Below, in pieces: positions 22,350-31,917 of a stretch of 36,736 nucleotides of DNA; position 1 is the stretch's first letter, and every line of letters starts with the position of its first letter. Both the position numbers and the translations under genes were made by a program. The notes under the pieces were generated by a model. The model made no database searches. It was not told the origin of the DNA and saw nothing but the letters and a program-made list of their open reading frames with translations. This DNA comes from a virus. The stretch spans positions 1-36,736 of the IMG/VR virus record IMGVR_UViG_3300048834_000177. One strand, given 5' to 3'.

Positions 22350-22354
22350 ATTAA

Positions 22355-22834
22355 ATGATAAGTGTGTCCACTGAAATAAAACACCAAATTAAAAGAGTGC
22401 TTCGTTTGAAAGAAAATGAAGCACTTTTTTCTATTGGGTCGGAAAAAGAGATACAAGATCAAATAGTTGAGCTGAATACCTACGGGCAGCTATTCAAGGG
22501 AGTAGATAGTGAAGGAAAAGAGCTGGTGAATAGCGAGAACAAGCGAACCACGTACACGCCATTTTCACAAAGATTAAAAGCAATTCGTTTTCCTGCTGGT
22601 TTCCCAACGCACTACACACTACTAGATAGTGGGGCGTATTATGATAGCTTCAAAGTTAAAGCGACCAAAAAAGGGTACATTGAAATCAATTCACAACCAA
22701 AAAAGAAAGATGGCGACCTATTTCAGAAGTTCGGTGCAGAAATCGAGGGGCTTAATGATAAAAGTCTTAGCCTTTTGCAGGAAGATGTACTTGTTTTTTT
22801 ATTGGCATACACAAAAACACAGATTGGTTTATAA
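22355..22834 (+). CDS. Hypothetical tail/neck protein (159 aa)
   Basis: It contains SQRLKAIRFPAGFPTHYTLL and DSGAYYDSFKVKATKKGYIE, a pattern seen in small phage proteins of the gp10/minor-tail type in which a D(S/T)G-aromatic turn precedes strands. The last 20 codons include a run of seven T (22794-22800). The following frame is open across this region, so a fused product is conceivable. Confidence 0.5.
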   Translation: MISVSTEIKHQIKRVLRLKENEALFSIGSEKEIQDQIVELNTYGQLFKGVDSEGKELVNSENKRTTYTPFSQRLKAIRFPAGFPTHYTLLDSGAYYDSFKVKATKKGYIEINSQPKKKDGDLFQKFGAEIEGLNDKSLSLLQEDVLVFLLAYTKTQIGL

Positions 22835-22847
22835 ATCAATCAAAGAA

Positions 22848-23246
22848 ATGCCGATTCAGAAGTGGAATGACATTTACAAAACTGGTGATTTGCGCCATGT
22901 TTTGAAGTTTTACAAGCCTTTTGAGGTTGATTTTGAGCCGTATTGGCACGCCTTAAATGATGAATTTATAGAGATTTTCGGGCTAAAACCTAGTTTTTTA
23001 GAGCGTTTGAAGACAAAAAAGAAGCTAATATCATTGATTGATCGGTTCTTGCGAACAAAAGATCGTCTATTGCTGAATGAGATTGAAATAATGCAAAACA
23101 GCCTTATGAAAGTGAATGAGAAGGACGAAGGGATAGAAGATGTTCTTTCGGCTCTTGAAAAGCACTATAATACTGGTTTTGATTCAAACATGAGCGTGTA
23201 CGACTTCTTTAGACGAATAAACTACCTACAAAATGGCGCAAATTAA
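22848..23246 (+). CDS. Tape-measure chaperone-like protein (132 aa)
   Basis: ATG at 22848 starts MPIQKWNDIYKTGDLRHVLK. The frame is open upstream to 22629, but there it overlaps the previous gene, so 22848 is taken. The protein is helical and charged, and overlaps the tape-measure start by 14 nt, the position of tail assembly chaperones in siphophages. Confidence 0.55.
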   Translation: MPIQKWNDIYKTGDLRHVLKFYKPFEVDFEPYWHALNDEFIEIFGLKPSFLERLKTKKKLISLIDRFLRTKDRLLLNEIEIMQNSLMKVNEKDEGIEDVLSALEKHYNTGFDSNMSVYDFFRRINYLQNGAN

Positions 23247-26200
23247 ACAAGAACAGCTATACCAAGCGGATATTTATAAGAATTTAATTGACAGTGCTAA
23301 ATTAGCGGAGCAGGCTACTAAGGAGCTTGACACTAAGGTAGTTGCGCTTTCAAAATCATTCGCTGAAATAGCAAAGCAAACGGTTAAATTAGATTCAAAA
23401 AGCATTCAAGCACTTAACAAGGCGTATGAAGGCAGCACCAAAACGCTTGAAAAGTCTATAAAAATTGATAAGCTAAAATTAGAGGCGCAAACAAAGTTAG
23501 AGCAATTACGGCAGCAACAACTAAAAAGCAAAATACAACAGGAAGCGCTGGATCAAAAAGTAGTTGCTGGAATTATTCGCGAAACAAAAGAAACCGAAAG
23601 GCTGGTAAGAGAGCAGGAGAAGCAAGCAAGGGCATCTGAAAAGCAAAGTCGGGCAAGCGAGATCTTAAATAATGCTTTCAAGAAACTTGAAAGGTCAACC
23701 AATGAGGCGCGTGATAGGTTTAGGACACTTGCGGCAGAGCAAGGTCTTAACTCCAAAGCAACTATACAGGCAAGGCAGGAGTTTGAGAGGCTTGATGGTA
23801 AATTAAGGGCGATAAATACGCTTGCAAAGGATGGGAAGAATGATGTAGGGCGCTATGGGATAGCTTTTAATGGGTTAAAAAGCAGCCTTTCGGATGTGGC
23901 TGGGGCGTTTGGCATTGGCACAGCAATAGCATTAGTCGGGGCAAGTTTAAGAGATGCCTTTAATACGATTAAAGATTTTGAGTTTTCGCTTTCAAATCTT
24001 CAAGCCGTTCTCGGGGTAAGTAAAGCTGAGATGAAAAGCCTTAACGATGAGATTTTAAGGCTAGGCAATTCAACTAAATTTAGCGCACAGGAGGTTGCAA
24101 ATGCCGCGACAGAACTTGCGAAGCTTGGTTTTACAGCTAATGAAATAGAGGCTTCATTGGAAGGTGTGTTAAATGGCGCAATAGCTCTAGGGGCTGAAAT
24201 TCCAGACGTTGCGGAGTTAACATCTAAAACCATTCGTGCTTTTGGATTAACTGCAGAAGATACCGAAAGGGTAGTTTCAACATTAGCGGCATCAGCTAAC
24301 AAAACGGCTACTGGTTTTGAGTTCTTTGCGGATTCATTGCCGTATGCCTCAACCGCTGCAAAACAACTAGGATTTTCAATAGAGCAAACAGCCACTTTCT
24401 TGGGAGTGTTGGCAGATAATGGTTTAAAATCATCTACTGCTGGGGTTTCTTTGCGTGATATTTTCACAGATCTAAGCGTAAAGGGTCTAACGCTAAACCA
24501 AGCGCTTGACAAGATCAAGAAATCGACAGATAAAAGTAAAACCGCGTTTGAGCTATTCGGGAAAACATCATCTAGTGCCGCGATCATTTTAGCTGATAAC
24601 AAAGATAAGTTTGAAGACCTTACCAAGGCTATAACTGGTCAAGAAGAAGCGTTGCAGAAATTGGTTGAAGTAAGAAGTGACAATTTACAAGGCGATATTG
24701 AAAAGCTATCAAGCGCGTGGGATGGGTTTATTTTAGGCGTTGTAAATGGTGAGGGGGCATTAGGTAGTTTCTTTAGAAGTTTTACGCAAGGAACGACAAG
24801 TTTTATAAGCAATCTAAACAGAGTTTCGTTAACAACAAAGGTTCTTCTTGGAAATTTTAAAAACCTAACTACCGTTGACTTTAAAAGTTTTACAGAAAGC
24901 TTTAGGCTTGATAACGGTAAAGATATTAGTGTATTTTTAAAAGAAACTGGGTTTGAACTTGATAAACTAACCAAAGCTTTCAACAACACAAAAGCATCTT
25001 TTGGTGAGCAAAATGGCATTAAATTCTTCAAATCAAAAGAAACGGAACAACTTATCTTTGTAAATAAATTACAGAAAGACTTAACAGCAAGCTTAGTGGC
25101 ACAAGGCGAAAAACTAACTGATGCAGCAACGTTTTCACGCAAATACATTGAACTACTTAAAGAGGAGGCAAAAAACAAAGAAGCTCTAAAAACTGAAACA
25201 AAAGAAAATATAATTATTAATGAAGATGAAGCGGAGGGTAAAAAAAGATTAACGGGCTTAATCGAAAAACAAGAGGACAAAATAAGAAAACTAAACGAGG
25301 CTTTGAAGGAATCTAAGAGAATAGGCGCGGAGGGGCAAAAAGGGACAATTAGACAGATACAGGCTGAAATTGAAGTTGCTCAAATTGAGCTTGATAGGTT
25401 GTTAGGGCGACAAAAAGAAGTTAAAACAGAAGCGGTAGAAGCGCCAAAAGATTTTACGGAAGAAAGGGTTGAGGCGTTGCGGAAATTGCGCCAAACTGAA
25501 CTTGACATTGCAGCCAATCAAAAATTGAATGAAAACCAAAAACTAGAGGCATTTAAAAAATCGCTTTCTGAAAAAGAAGCTGCGGAAATTGAAGCTTTAC
25601 AATTTAGTTTTGACAATCAAAGGGATGCGGCAAAGCAAACAATAGATGATGAAATAACATTAACGGCTGAACTTGAAAGGATAGAGTTAGAGAGAGGGGA
25701 GGCACTTGCGGACATAAAAGACAAAAACAGCAACATCATAAAAGAAAAAGAGAAGGAAGCGCTTCAAGAACGACTTGAATTGCAGCAGGCAGGGGTTGAC
25801 TTGGCAGCAAAACTATTTCAAAAATCTTCTGAGAAAACAGTAAAAGCAATAGACCAGCAACTAAACGACTTATCTTCAAGAGCCGATTCCTTGCGCCAAA
25901 GCGCAGCACTAGGTAATGCGGAAAGCGTGGCTAGCTTGGCGTTGGCGGACAAGAAGCAAGCCGAATTAAACGCGCAAAAAGAAAAGGAACTAAAAAAACA
26001 AAAACAGATAGAGGCAGGTTTAGCAGCTTATAAGGTGTTTGCAGCTAAGACAGAAGCAGGCGACAAGAATGCTCTTGGCAGCACTTTGAAGGAATTGCTT
26101 TCACTAGACGCCTTTGTTGCCGCACTGCCTACCTTCTATTCGGGAGCGGACCACGTGGGCAGCGCTATGGGTGCGCCACATTTGAATACTCAAAAAGATG

Positions 26201-26529
26201 CTTATATTGCTAGGGTTGACAAGAATGAAAGAATAGTTGACCCAACCAACGCTGCTTTAATAGGTTATAACACTCCGAATAGCTTAGTAGGTGAGGTAAT
26301 GAGCGATTTTAGGCGTGGTTTCTTGACTAGAGGTGATAGTGTTGCCCCTCCTGTGATAGTCAATATGCAAGGAATGGTGGTTAAGGAGCTGCAAACACAA
26401 AACGAGTTGCTAAAGAAACTACCTAACATGATGCCGAGGCATTCAACCGACTACGACACTATTACTAAAATAGTTTCGGACATTGAAAAAAGAAATACAG
26501 TTACAACGGTAAGAAGGCGCAAGTTATGA
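23233..26529 (+). CDS. Tail tape-measure protein
   Basis: 1098 aa, the longest gene. Residues 1-230 are coiled coil with Gln/Lys/Glu-rich heptads. Residues about 235-440 form the TP901-type core (ANAATELAKLGFTANEIEAS, SKTIRAFGLTAEDTERVVST, FFADSLPYASTAAKQLGFS, GLKSSTAGVSLRDIFTDL). Further coiled coils follow to about 920, and a globular C-terminus has FYSGADHVGSAMGAPHL. Tape measures set tail length; by the usual proportion of about 1.5 angstrom per residue this would give a tail near 150 nm. Confidence 0.9.
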   Translation: MAQIKQEQLYQADIYKNLIDSAKLAEQATKELDTKVVALSKSFAEIAKQTVKLDSKSIQALNKAYEGSTKTLEKSIKIDKLKLEAQTKLEQLRQQQLKSKIQQEALDQKVVAGIIRETKETERLVREQEKQARASEKQSRASEILNNAFKKLERSTNEARDRFRTLAAEQGLNSKATIQARQEFERLDGKLRAINTLAKDGKNDVGRYGIAFNGLKSSLSDVAGAFGIGTAIALVGASLRDAFNTIKDFEFSLSNLQAVLGVSKAEMKSLNDEILRLGNSTKFSAQEVANAATELAKLGFTANEIEASLEGVLNGAIALGAEIPDVAELTSKTIRAFGLTAEDTERVVSTLAASANKTATGFEFFADSLPYASTAAKQLGFSIEQTATFLGVLADNGLKSSTAGVSLRDIFTDLSVKGLTLNQALDKIKKSTDKSKTAFELFGKTSSSAAIILADNKDKFEDLTKAITGQEEALQKLVEVRSDNLQGDIEKLSSAWDGFILGVVNGEGALGSFFRSFTQGTTSFISNLNRVSLTTKVLLGNFKNLTTVDFKSFTESFRLDNGKDISVFLKETGFELDKLTKAFNNTKASFGEQNGIKFFKSKETEQLIFVNKLQKDLTASLVAQGEKLTDAATFSRKYIELLKEEAKNKEALKTETKENIIINEDEAEGKKRLTGLIEKQEDKIRKLNEALKESKRIGAEGQKGTIRQIQAEIEVAQIELDRLLGRQKEVKTEAVEAPKDFTEERVEALRKLRQTELDIAANQKLNENQKLEAFKKSLSEKEAAEIEALQFSFDNQRDAAKQTIDDEITLTAELERIELERGEALADIKDKNSNIIKEKEKEALQERLELQQAGVDLAAKLFQKSSEKTVKAIDQQLNDLSSRADSLRQSAALGNAESVASLALADKKQAELNAQKEKELKKQKQIEAGLAAYKVFAAKTEAGDKNALGSTLKELLSLDAFVAALPTFYSGADHVGSAMGAPHLNTQKDAYIARVDKNERIVDPTNAALIGYNTPNSLVGEVMSDFRRGFLTRGDSVAPPVIVNMQGMVVKELQTQNELLKKLPNMMPRHSTDYDTITKIVSDIEKRNTVTTVRRRKL

Positions 26530-28244
26530 TCACAAAAGCAAATATGAGAATTGGAGGCGTTGCGGTAAATTTACCAGTTGACTGGCAAAGCATTTCCATC
26601 AATGGCTCTTTCAACTCCGACAACGCTAGTAGTTCGATTGAAACAGATCAGATTAAACTGGTTTTAGAAGCCGCTAGGGAGGTGATTAATTACGTGGATG
26701 CAGGCACTAGCGGAGGCTTTGGTGTCACCGTTGGTCAAGATGTGGAATTAGAACTGGTCAACAATGATGGAACTATCAATGTCTTTCGCGGCATAATTGA
26801 TTTTACGGATGGGTTTGAAATTTTAGACAGCCAAACGGTAAGCTGCAAACTAAAGGCGCTTGATTCCCTTGCTTTGCTAAAACAGCGGATGGAGGGAACT
26901 ACCGTTGATTATTTGGAAAGCCAAAAAATATACACTCAAAACGATTACATCAAAATAAACTATCTAGTTGAGCCTGATAGTTCTATTCTTGAAATTGCTC
27001 TTTTAGGTTTGACTATTTATCTGCTTCAAAAAGAAGTAGCGGAAAGCATTAGGCGAACAGGGGAAGCCGCGGCAACTGCTTCGGGTATTATTTCAGGCAG
27101 TTTTACGGGAACTATTGGAGCAGCTGTTTTCTTAGTCGCCAAAGCGATCATTGAATTAGCGTACACCGTATTTATGGCTATCCAGATCATAAAACTGGTA
27201 AAGCAATTAAGCGGTGAATTAATTTCACCCACTCGACAGTTCAAAGGTATTAGCCTGTATTCATTGGTTAGCAAGGCGATAGGGTACTATGGCTATTCAT
27301 TAAAAACAGACATAAAAGAATTGAAGGAATATGTGTATTTGCCATCGAAAACATTAGGCAGATCAAATAATAGTGGCTTGCCTACTGTGAGCGATTTCGG
27401 ATATACGGTAAGTGAGGCGATAGAATTGTGTGAGCAGTTATTTGATGCGAAAACAGTTATAACAGGCAACGAATTTCATTTACGACCTAGGAATGATCCT
27501 TTTTGGCGTAAAAAATCAACCTATATTTTAACGGAGATTAGCCGTGAGGATTCCGAGAAGGTGGCGTTTAATTTGGACGAACTAAAAACTGGTTATTACT
27601 TGAAATTTGAACTAGACCCAAGTGATTTCTACACTTTGCGCGAATACAAGGGCACTGCTTTTACTGTGGCGACACAAAACAAAAAGCAAAACAATATTAA
27701 TAGGAATTTGATTCGTGGTTTTGAAGAAGAAGCATTTCCTTTGGCGCTTGGGAATGCGAAAATAGAGCTAAACGATCTTGAAAGCGCTATGAGTGGCTTG
27801 ATAGATGCTGCTAATGCGGTGTTGAAAATATTTGGGGGCAGCGTGACGAATCCAGTTAAGAATAGAAAAGGGATGTTGAAAATAAGTCAAAACACAACAT
27901 CACGCGCGAAGCTATTGTATTTAAGTGGGGGCAAAATTCCAACAAATCACAGGGATAAGTTAAGCGCAAAATACTTGTGGGATAGGTTTCACAATAGAAA
28001 ATCATTCGTGGCGAATAACTTCGGAGGGCAGTACCAAGTATTTAAGAATGTGCGGATCTCTTTGACTTTTAGCGATTACCAGCTACTAATAAGCAATAAC
28101 TTCATAACCGATTGGAAGGGTAGGGAAGCGGAAATTACGGAGGTGGTTAAGTGGAGTTTTGATTCTGATACTGCAATAGTTAACTTTAAGGTAAAGCAGA
28201 AATACACTGATAATTTAATCGAAATTAAAACAGAGCCAATATGA
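26526..28244 (+). CDS. Tail hub/distal tail protein with hydrophobic segment
   Basis: 572 aa, overlapping the tape measure by 4 nt, where distal tail or hub proteins are found. The N-terminal 130 residues are beta-rich (WQSISINGSFNSDNASS, VTVGQDVELELVNNDG). Residues about 152-222 are strongly hydrophobic: ILEIALLGLTIYLLQKEV, a Gly/Ala/Ser-rich stretch, then AVFLVAKAIIELAYTVFMAI. The second half (LYSLVSKAIGYYGYSLK, FGYTVSEAIELCEQLFDAK) looks hub-like. The hydrophobic insert is unusual for a tail hub and might contact membrane on injection. Confidence 0.65.
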   Translation: MITKANMRIGGVAVNLPVDWQSISINGSFNSDNASSSIETDQIKLVLEAAREVINYVDAGTSGGFGVTVGQDVELELVNNDGTINVFRGIIDFTDGFEILDSQTVSCKLKALDSLALLKQRMEGTTVDYLESQKIYTQNDYIKINYLVEPDSSILEIALLGLTIYLLQKEVAESIRRTGEAAATASGIISGSFTGTIGAAVFLVAKAIIELAYTVFMAIQIIKLVKQLSGELISPTRQFKGISLYSLVSKAIGYYGYSLKTDIKELKEYVYLPSKTLGRSNNSGLPTVSDFGYTVSEAIELCEQLFDAKTVITGNEFHLRPRNDPFWRKKSTYILTEISREDSEKVAFNLDELKTGYYLKFELDPSDFYTLREYKGTAFTVATQNKKQNNINRNLIRGFEEEAFPLALGNAKIELNDLESAMSGLIDAANAVLKIFGGSVTNPVKNRKGMLKISQNTTSRAKLLYLSGGKIPTNHRDKLSAKYLWDRFHNRKSFVANNFGGQYQVFKNVRISLTFSDYQLLISNNFITDWKGREAEITEVVKWSFDSDTAIVNFKVKQKYTDNLIEIKTEPI

Positions 28245-28414
28245 TGGTTGATTTTGACAAAGCGAAAATAATGAGAGATATAGAGGCTCATGTGCCTGCT
28301 GAGAAAAAACACCTATTCATTAGGCTGGTTTCAGATTTAGAGAAATGCGCCAAAACGCTTGATGCGGATGGGTGCTTGAAAATAGCAAACAAAATAAAAG
28401 AAATATGCCAGTAG
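28241..28414 (+). CDS. Small tail-region protein (57 aa)
   Basis: ATG overlaps the hub stop (ATGA), and the TAG stop (28412-28414) overlaps the next start at 28405. It begins MMVDFDKAKIMRDIEAHVPA and is helical. Overlaps on both sides support translation. No family is recognised. Confidence 0.5.
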   Translation: MMVDFDKAKIMRDIEAHVPAEKKHLFIRLVSDLEKCAKTLDADGCLKIANKIKEICQ

Positions 28415-30432
28415 TTGTTAATATAGCTTCATTAGGCTATTCGGATGAATTTAGTGCAGATCAGAATATCTTTGCGGCAACCTATTCGCCTCTATTTAAT
28501 GGACTGGCAGGCACTTATAATTACGTAAAAATTTTAGCGCAGCTGGAGTATCACATCTTGCTTAATGCTGAGCAGTTTTCTATTTACGAAGTAAAATATG
28601 AAGGCGGTGTAACGAAGATACCTGTATCAACAGAAGCGCCAAATAGCGTGTTTTCAGTTGGTGATTTGGTTTATTACGAAAGTTTTTACTTAGCGCTTGT
28701 GCCTCCAGTGACCCCCGTCACGATTCAAGGAACCGCGACCGTTGTCTTTGTTAGCGATTCGGAAATATGGCTTGATGATGATTTCTCATACCCAGTATCG
28801 AATGTTGAAAAAACGGTGGGTTTGAAAATAATCGGATTGTCGGAAAAAAACTTTGTTGAATATGCGACAGGCTTGGTTCAGAATGGCGATCCATATTCAA
28901 ATATTAGTTTTGTCACGAACGAATCAATGGCTTTTTACACCAAAACAGCAACTCAACCGCCAAATACGCTAAAAACACTAGCGCCTTTGGGCGTAAGCAA
29001 TTCTTGGCGCGACAAGTTTTTAGGCGTTATAAAACAAAAGGACTCATTAACAGGAACTTATTTCAGTTTCGGCAATAACGGGGCAGATGCAGCCCCTTTG
29101 ATAGTGCCTTACGCTATTCAGCAATATGAGTTGAATACTGGTTTCTTTATTCCTTTTTATACAGAAGACGAAAGAGAGAATATCATTAACGGCATCGCCC
29201 CGAATTCTCTTCTGGGCGACAATTCTTTGAAACACGTATTTCAGCTTCGTTTTAAAAAAACACTAGCGGACACTTCGCCTGCTGTTGGCGTATTTGATTC
29301 AAATAACGGTTCAGTAGGATGGCTTGGGGAATCGTTCAATGGTTTCACCAGCCAATATAGTGTTGAGAATGTCGTTATAAGAGACCTTTTGAATGAGCTA
29401 AAAACAACGGTAGATGTAGCAGGGAGCAAAGTTTCTTTTAGACTAAAATCTGTTGGAGGTTCGTTTGTAGCTTCGCAAAAAATACTAGTTTACTGGCAAA
29501 TGATGCCCGATGAAGGCGTGTATTTGAACAAAGCAAACAGATATGATCAAAATATAAACCAAGAAGTAATATCTATCACCGCAGGCTCTAGCGGTCCAAT
29601 TTCTCAGCCTAACATCTTTCAATCTTACTCCGCGGTTTTGGTTAATTCGGAAACCATTGATGTAGAAGTTGTTATTGATCCAAATGCCGATCAATTCGGG
29701 ATAGGGAATTCTTACGACATAGGCGATTATTTTGCGCTTTACACCGTAGTAGGAAAGCAGCCTATCATCGCAACACCTAGCAATGATGTTGTTTCGTTGT
29801 TTGTGAAGATTGGGCAGCTAGAAAAAAATACCGATGTGCCCGACCTTTTGTTTAACGAAGGTTTTGAGATCTTAGCGCCTGATGAAAACTATTACACCGA
29901 TTATGTTGGTGGGATAGAAGATGGAATTACGGTTAAGAATAGGTTCAAGTTGGACACGACAAAAAACGCACAGATAGATACCTTGAATGTGGAGTTCATC
30001 GGCTATGACCCATTAAACGGGTCAAGTTTCCTTATAAAATCGGAGGTTGTTAATTTCACCAGCCTATTTATTAACGGTCAACAGGAAATTAACATCGAAA
30101 CCACTCGCGGTTTTAACGCTATTGATGAAGTGTTTAATGTTGTAAAACTAAAATCTGACACATTTAATGGTCAATTTAGGTTTTACGATCTTGAATATTC
30201 CACTAAAATACCATTTAGAGAAAACATATTAGTTGCCGCGCCCGATGTTTTCTTTGACAACACGAAGCCGTTGAATGGCTTAAACGAAAAAGCTTCAAAC
30301 TATTCAGATTTGAATGGGTATGAAGTTAGGCTGCAAATAAGATTCGGAGTGAATAATGGGGAGGTTATCACTCAATATGCCATCACTTCACCAAAATTAC
30401 GTATATTTGATTACCACGAAATAATAGCTTAA
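28405..30432 (+). CDS. Large tail protein, probably baseplate or receptor-related (675 aa)
   Basis: ATG at 28405 is chosen because it overlaps the previous stop; the upstream ATG at 28372 runs through the small gene. The protein is almost entirely beta-rich with repeated Asn/Ser-rich turns (LFNGLAGTYNYVKILAQLEY, GSKVSFRLKSVGGSFVASQK, VVIDPNADQFGIGNSYDIGD). No enzymatic motif was seen. Position after the hub and before the beta-helix protein fits a tail-tip or fiber component. Confidence 0.6.
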   Translation: MPVVVNIASLGYSDEFSADQNIFAATYSPLFNGLAGTYNYVKILAQLEYHILLNAEQFSIYEVKYEGGVTKIPVSTEAPNSVFSVGDLVYYESFYLALVPPVTPVTIQGTATVVFVSDSEIWLDDDFSYPVSNVEKTVGLKIIGLSEKNFVEYATGLVQNGDPYSNISFVTNESMAFYTKTATQPPNTLKTLAPLGVSNSWRDKFLGVIKQKDSLTGTYFSFGNNGADAAPLIVPYAIQQYELNTGFFIPFYTEDERENIINGIAPNSLLGDNSLKHVFQLRFKKTLADTSPAVGVFDSNNGSVGWLGESFNGFTSQYSVENVVIRDLLNELKTTVDVAGSKVSFRLKSVGGSFVASQKILVYWQMMPDEGVYLNKANRYDQNINQEVISITAGSSGPISQPNIFQSYSAVLVNSETIDVEVVIDPNADQFGIGNSYDIGDYFALYTVVGKQPIIATPSNDVVSLFVKIGQLEKNTDVPDLLFNEGFEILAPDENYYTDYVGGIEDGITVKNRFKLDTTKNAQIDTLNVEFIGYDPLNGSSFLIKSEVVNFTSLFINGQQEINIETTRGFNAIDEVFNVVKLKSDTFNGQFRFYDLEYSTKIPFRENILVAAPDVFFDNTKPLNGLNEKASNYSDLNGYEVRLQIRFGVNNGEVITQYAITSPKLRIFDYHEIIA

Positions 30433-30434
30433 AT

Positions 30435-30680
30435 ATGATAGTACTACCAAATGGCGAAAACTGGGAAAATGAAGGCGAAAACACGCCTTTAGCTATCGCA
30501 TGGGTTCGCGACATGTTCATTAACGCCTCAACATCACGCGATTTAGCGCAAGGGTATGAAGTTCAGAAATATGGCTCTGAATGGTTCCACTCGAAGATCA
30601 TCGCTTATGACCTGTGCATTAGTACCGATGTTCGTTTTGATTTCACCACTAATTATATAATAGATGCCATTGGTTCATAA
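30435..30680 (+). CDS. Hypothetical small tail protein (81 aa)
   Basis: ATG at 30435, two bases after the previous stop, overlapping the next gene by 17 nt. It begins MIVLPNGENWENEGENTPLA and has FINASTSRDLAQGYEVQKYG. No family is recognised. Its place suggests a tail-fiber connector. Confidence 0.5.
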   Translation: MIVLPNGENWENEGENTPLAIAWVRDMFINASTSRDLAQGYEVQKYGSEWFHSKIIAYDLCISTDVRFDFTTNYIIDAIGS

Positions 30681-31917
30681 TTTTGAAAAGGGGTTAGACC
30701 TAGTTCTTGACCCAACAGGCGCAACACCGCTTGTAAATCATGTTTTTATCAGCAAGAGCGGTAATGATGGAACTGGTACTGGAACACCTTTGAATCCTTA
30801 CTTAACCTACGCAGCGGCTAGGGTAGCTCAGGGAACTGGAAAAACATTCATAATAGGAAGTGGCATATACACGGATTTCAATGTGATTGGAAATAACGCT
30901 ACCATCAAAGGAGATGGATTAGTTATATTTGAGAATAATGGAACGAATTATTTTTTTTCTGACGCAGTTCAAAACAACTTTATTGAAGATGTTGTGTTTA
31001 TTGGCTACTTAAGCTTAATGACAAACATAGGAAGAGGAATTAGGTTAACCAGATGCTTTCTGAAAGACACCGCTTGGGGCGGTACTAATGCGGCAAATGG
31101 TTCATTTGCCGATTGCACTATCGTTAATTGCACGATAAACTACACAGTGCCTGGCAATTCTGTTTTTTTAAGAAACAAACTTATAAATACTTCATTTACT
31201 TTCTCTTACACTTATGATTTCACATTCAAAAACAACTACCTCGATAGCACTAGTGTGGTTAATATGAGCGGAAATACTGGTGTAGTTAGAGATTTCTCGT
31301 ATAACAACAACCAAGGCACGTTAATAGGCACACCAACGGTAAGCATTGGAAACATAAATACAAACCCCTTGTTTGCAGGCAGTATTTCAGATAATGAAAC
31401 TCTGTTGCAATTAGCCTCGCCAATGTTAGGAGGTGGTGAAGGTGGTCAAAACATCGGTAACGGCAAATTTGGAGAGTTATTAAATGAGGCAAGCACATCA
31501 TTTGGGGTGTCGCCTTCCGCTAATGTCAACACTACATTTATAAGCGGTGATTTGGTTTTAACGAACCCCATATTAGATGGCTCGCGTACTTCTGCTATAA
31601 TTGACTTAGGTAAATTATATACCTCCCCACGAATTAAATTGGCTGGTTTTACCGATTTTCTAAACAACGTAGCAAGCACATCAAACTTACTTTCAAACCC
31701 AAATCATTTGACGGTAAATATCCGATACGCTGGATCAAATCAAGTTTACACGGCTTATAAACCGTTTAAAATCGACAATACGGGCGTTAGAATATTGCTA
31801 GATGCAGGAGGGAAAAGCACTGGCGAGGATGGTTTCAAGTGGGCGACTGCAACTACTCAGAAGCTTAGATACATTCAGATACAAGTGGTAGTGACTAATA
31901 ACTACATAGTTTCATAA
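30664..31917 (+). CDS. Beta-helix tail protein (pectate-lyase-like fold)
   Basis: 417 aa. The opening HVFISKSGNDGTGTGTPLNP then YLTYAAARVAQGTGKTFIIG and SGIYTD matches the entry of right-handed parallel beta-helix proteins of pectate-lyase type. Residues about 75-230 are rich in Asn/Thr/Ser with short periodic hydrophobic strands (FIEDVVFIGYLS, FADCTIVNCTINYTV, FTFKNNYLDSTSVVNMSG). Such folds are used in tail spikes to bind or cleave surface polysaccharide. No catalytic residues can be assigned by eye. Confidence 0.7.
   Translation: MPLVHNFEKGLDLVLDPTGATPLVNHVFISKSGNDGTGTGTPLNPYLTYAAARVAQGTGKTFIIGSGIYTDFNVIGNNATIKGDGLVIFENNGTNYFFSDAVQNNFIEDVVFIGYLSLMTNIGRGIRLTRCFLKDTAWGGTNAANGSFADCTIVNCTINYTVPGNSVFLRNKLINTSFTFSYTYDFTFKNNYLDSTSVVNMSGNTGVVRDFSYNNNQGTLIGTPTVSIGNINTNPLFAGSISDNETLLQLASPMLGGGEGGQNIGNGKFGELLNEASTSFGVSPSANVNTTFISGDLVLTNPILDGSRTSAIIDLGKLYTSPRIKLAGFTDFLNNVASTSNLLSNPNHLTVNIRYAGSNQVYTAYKPFKIDNTGVRILLDAGGKSTGEDGFKWATATTQKLRYIQIQVVVTNNYIVS

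Noticed and set aside
24000-25280. Long minus-strand ORFs (208 and 213 codons) inside the tape-measure gene
   Set aside because: They are shadows of the coiled-coil and Ser/Ala-rich coding sequence; the proteins are serine/leucine/valine-rich low-complexity and have no motif, and the + strand gene is certain.
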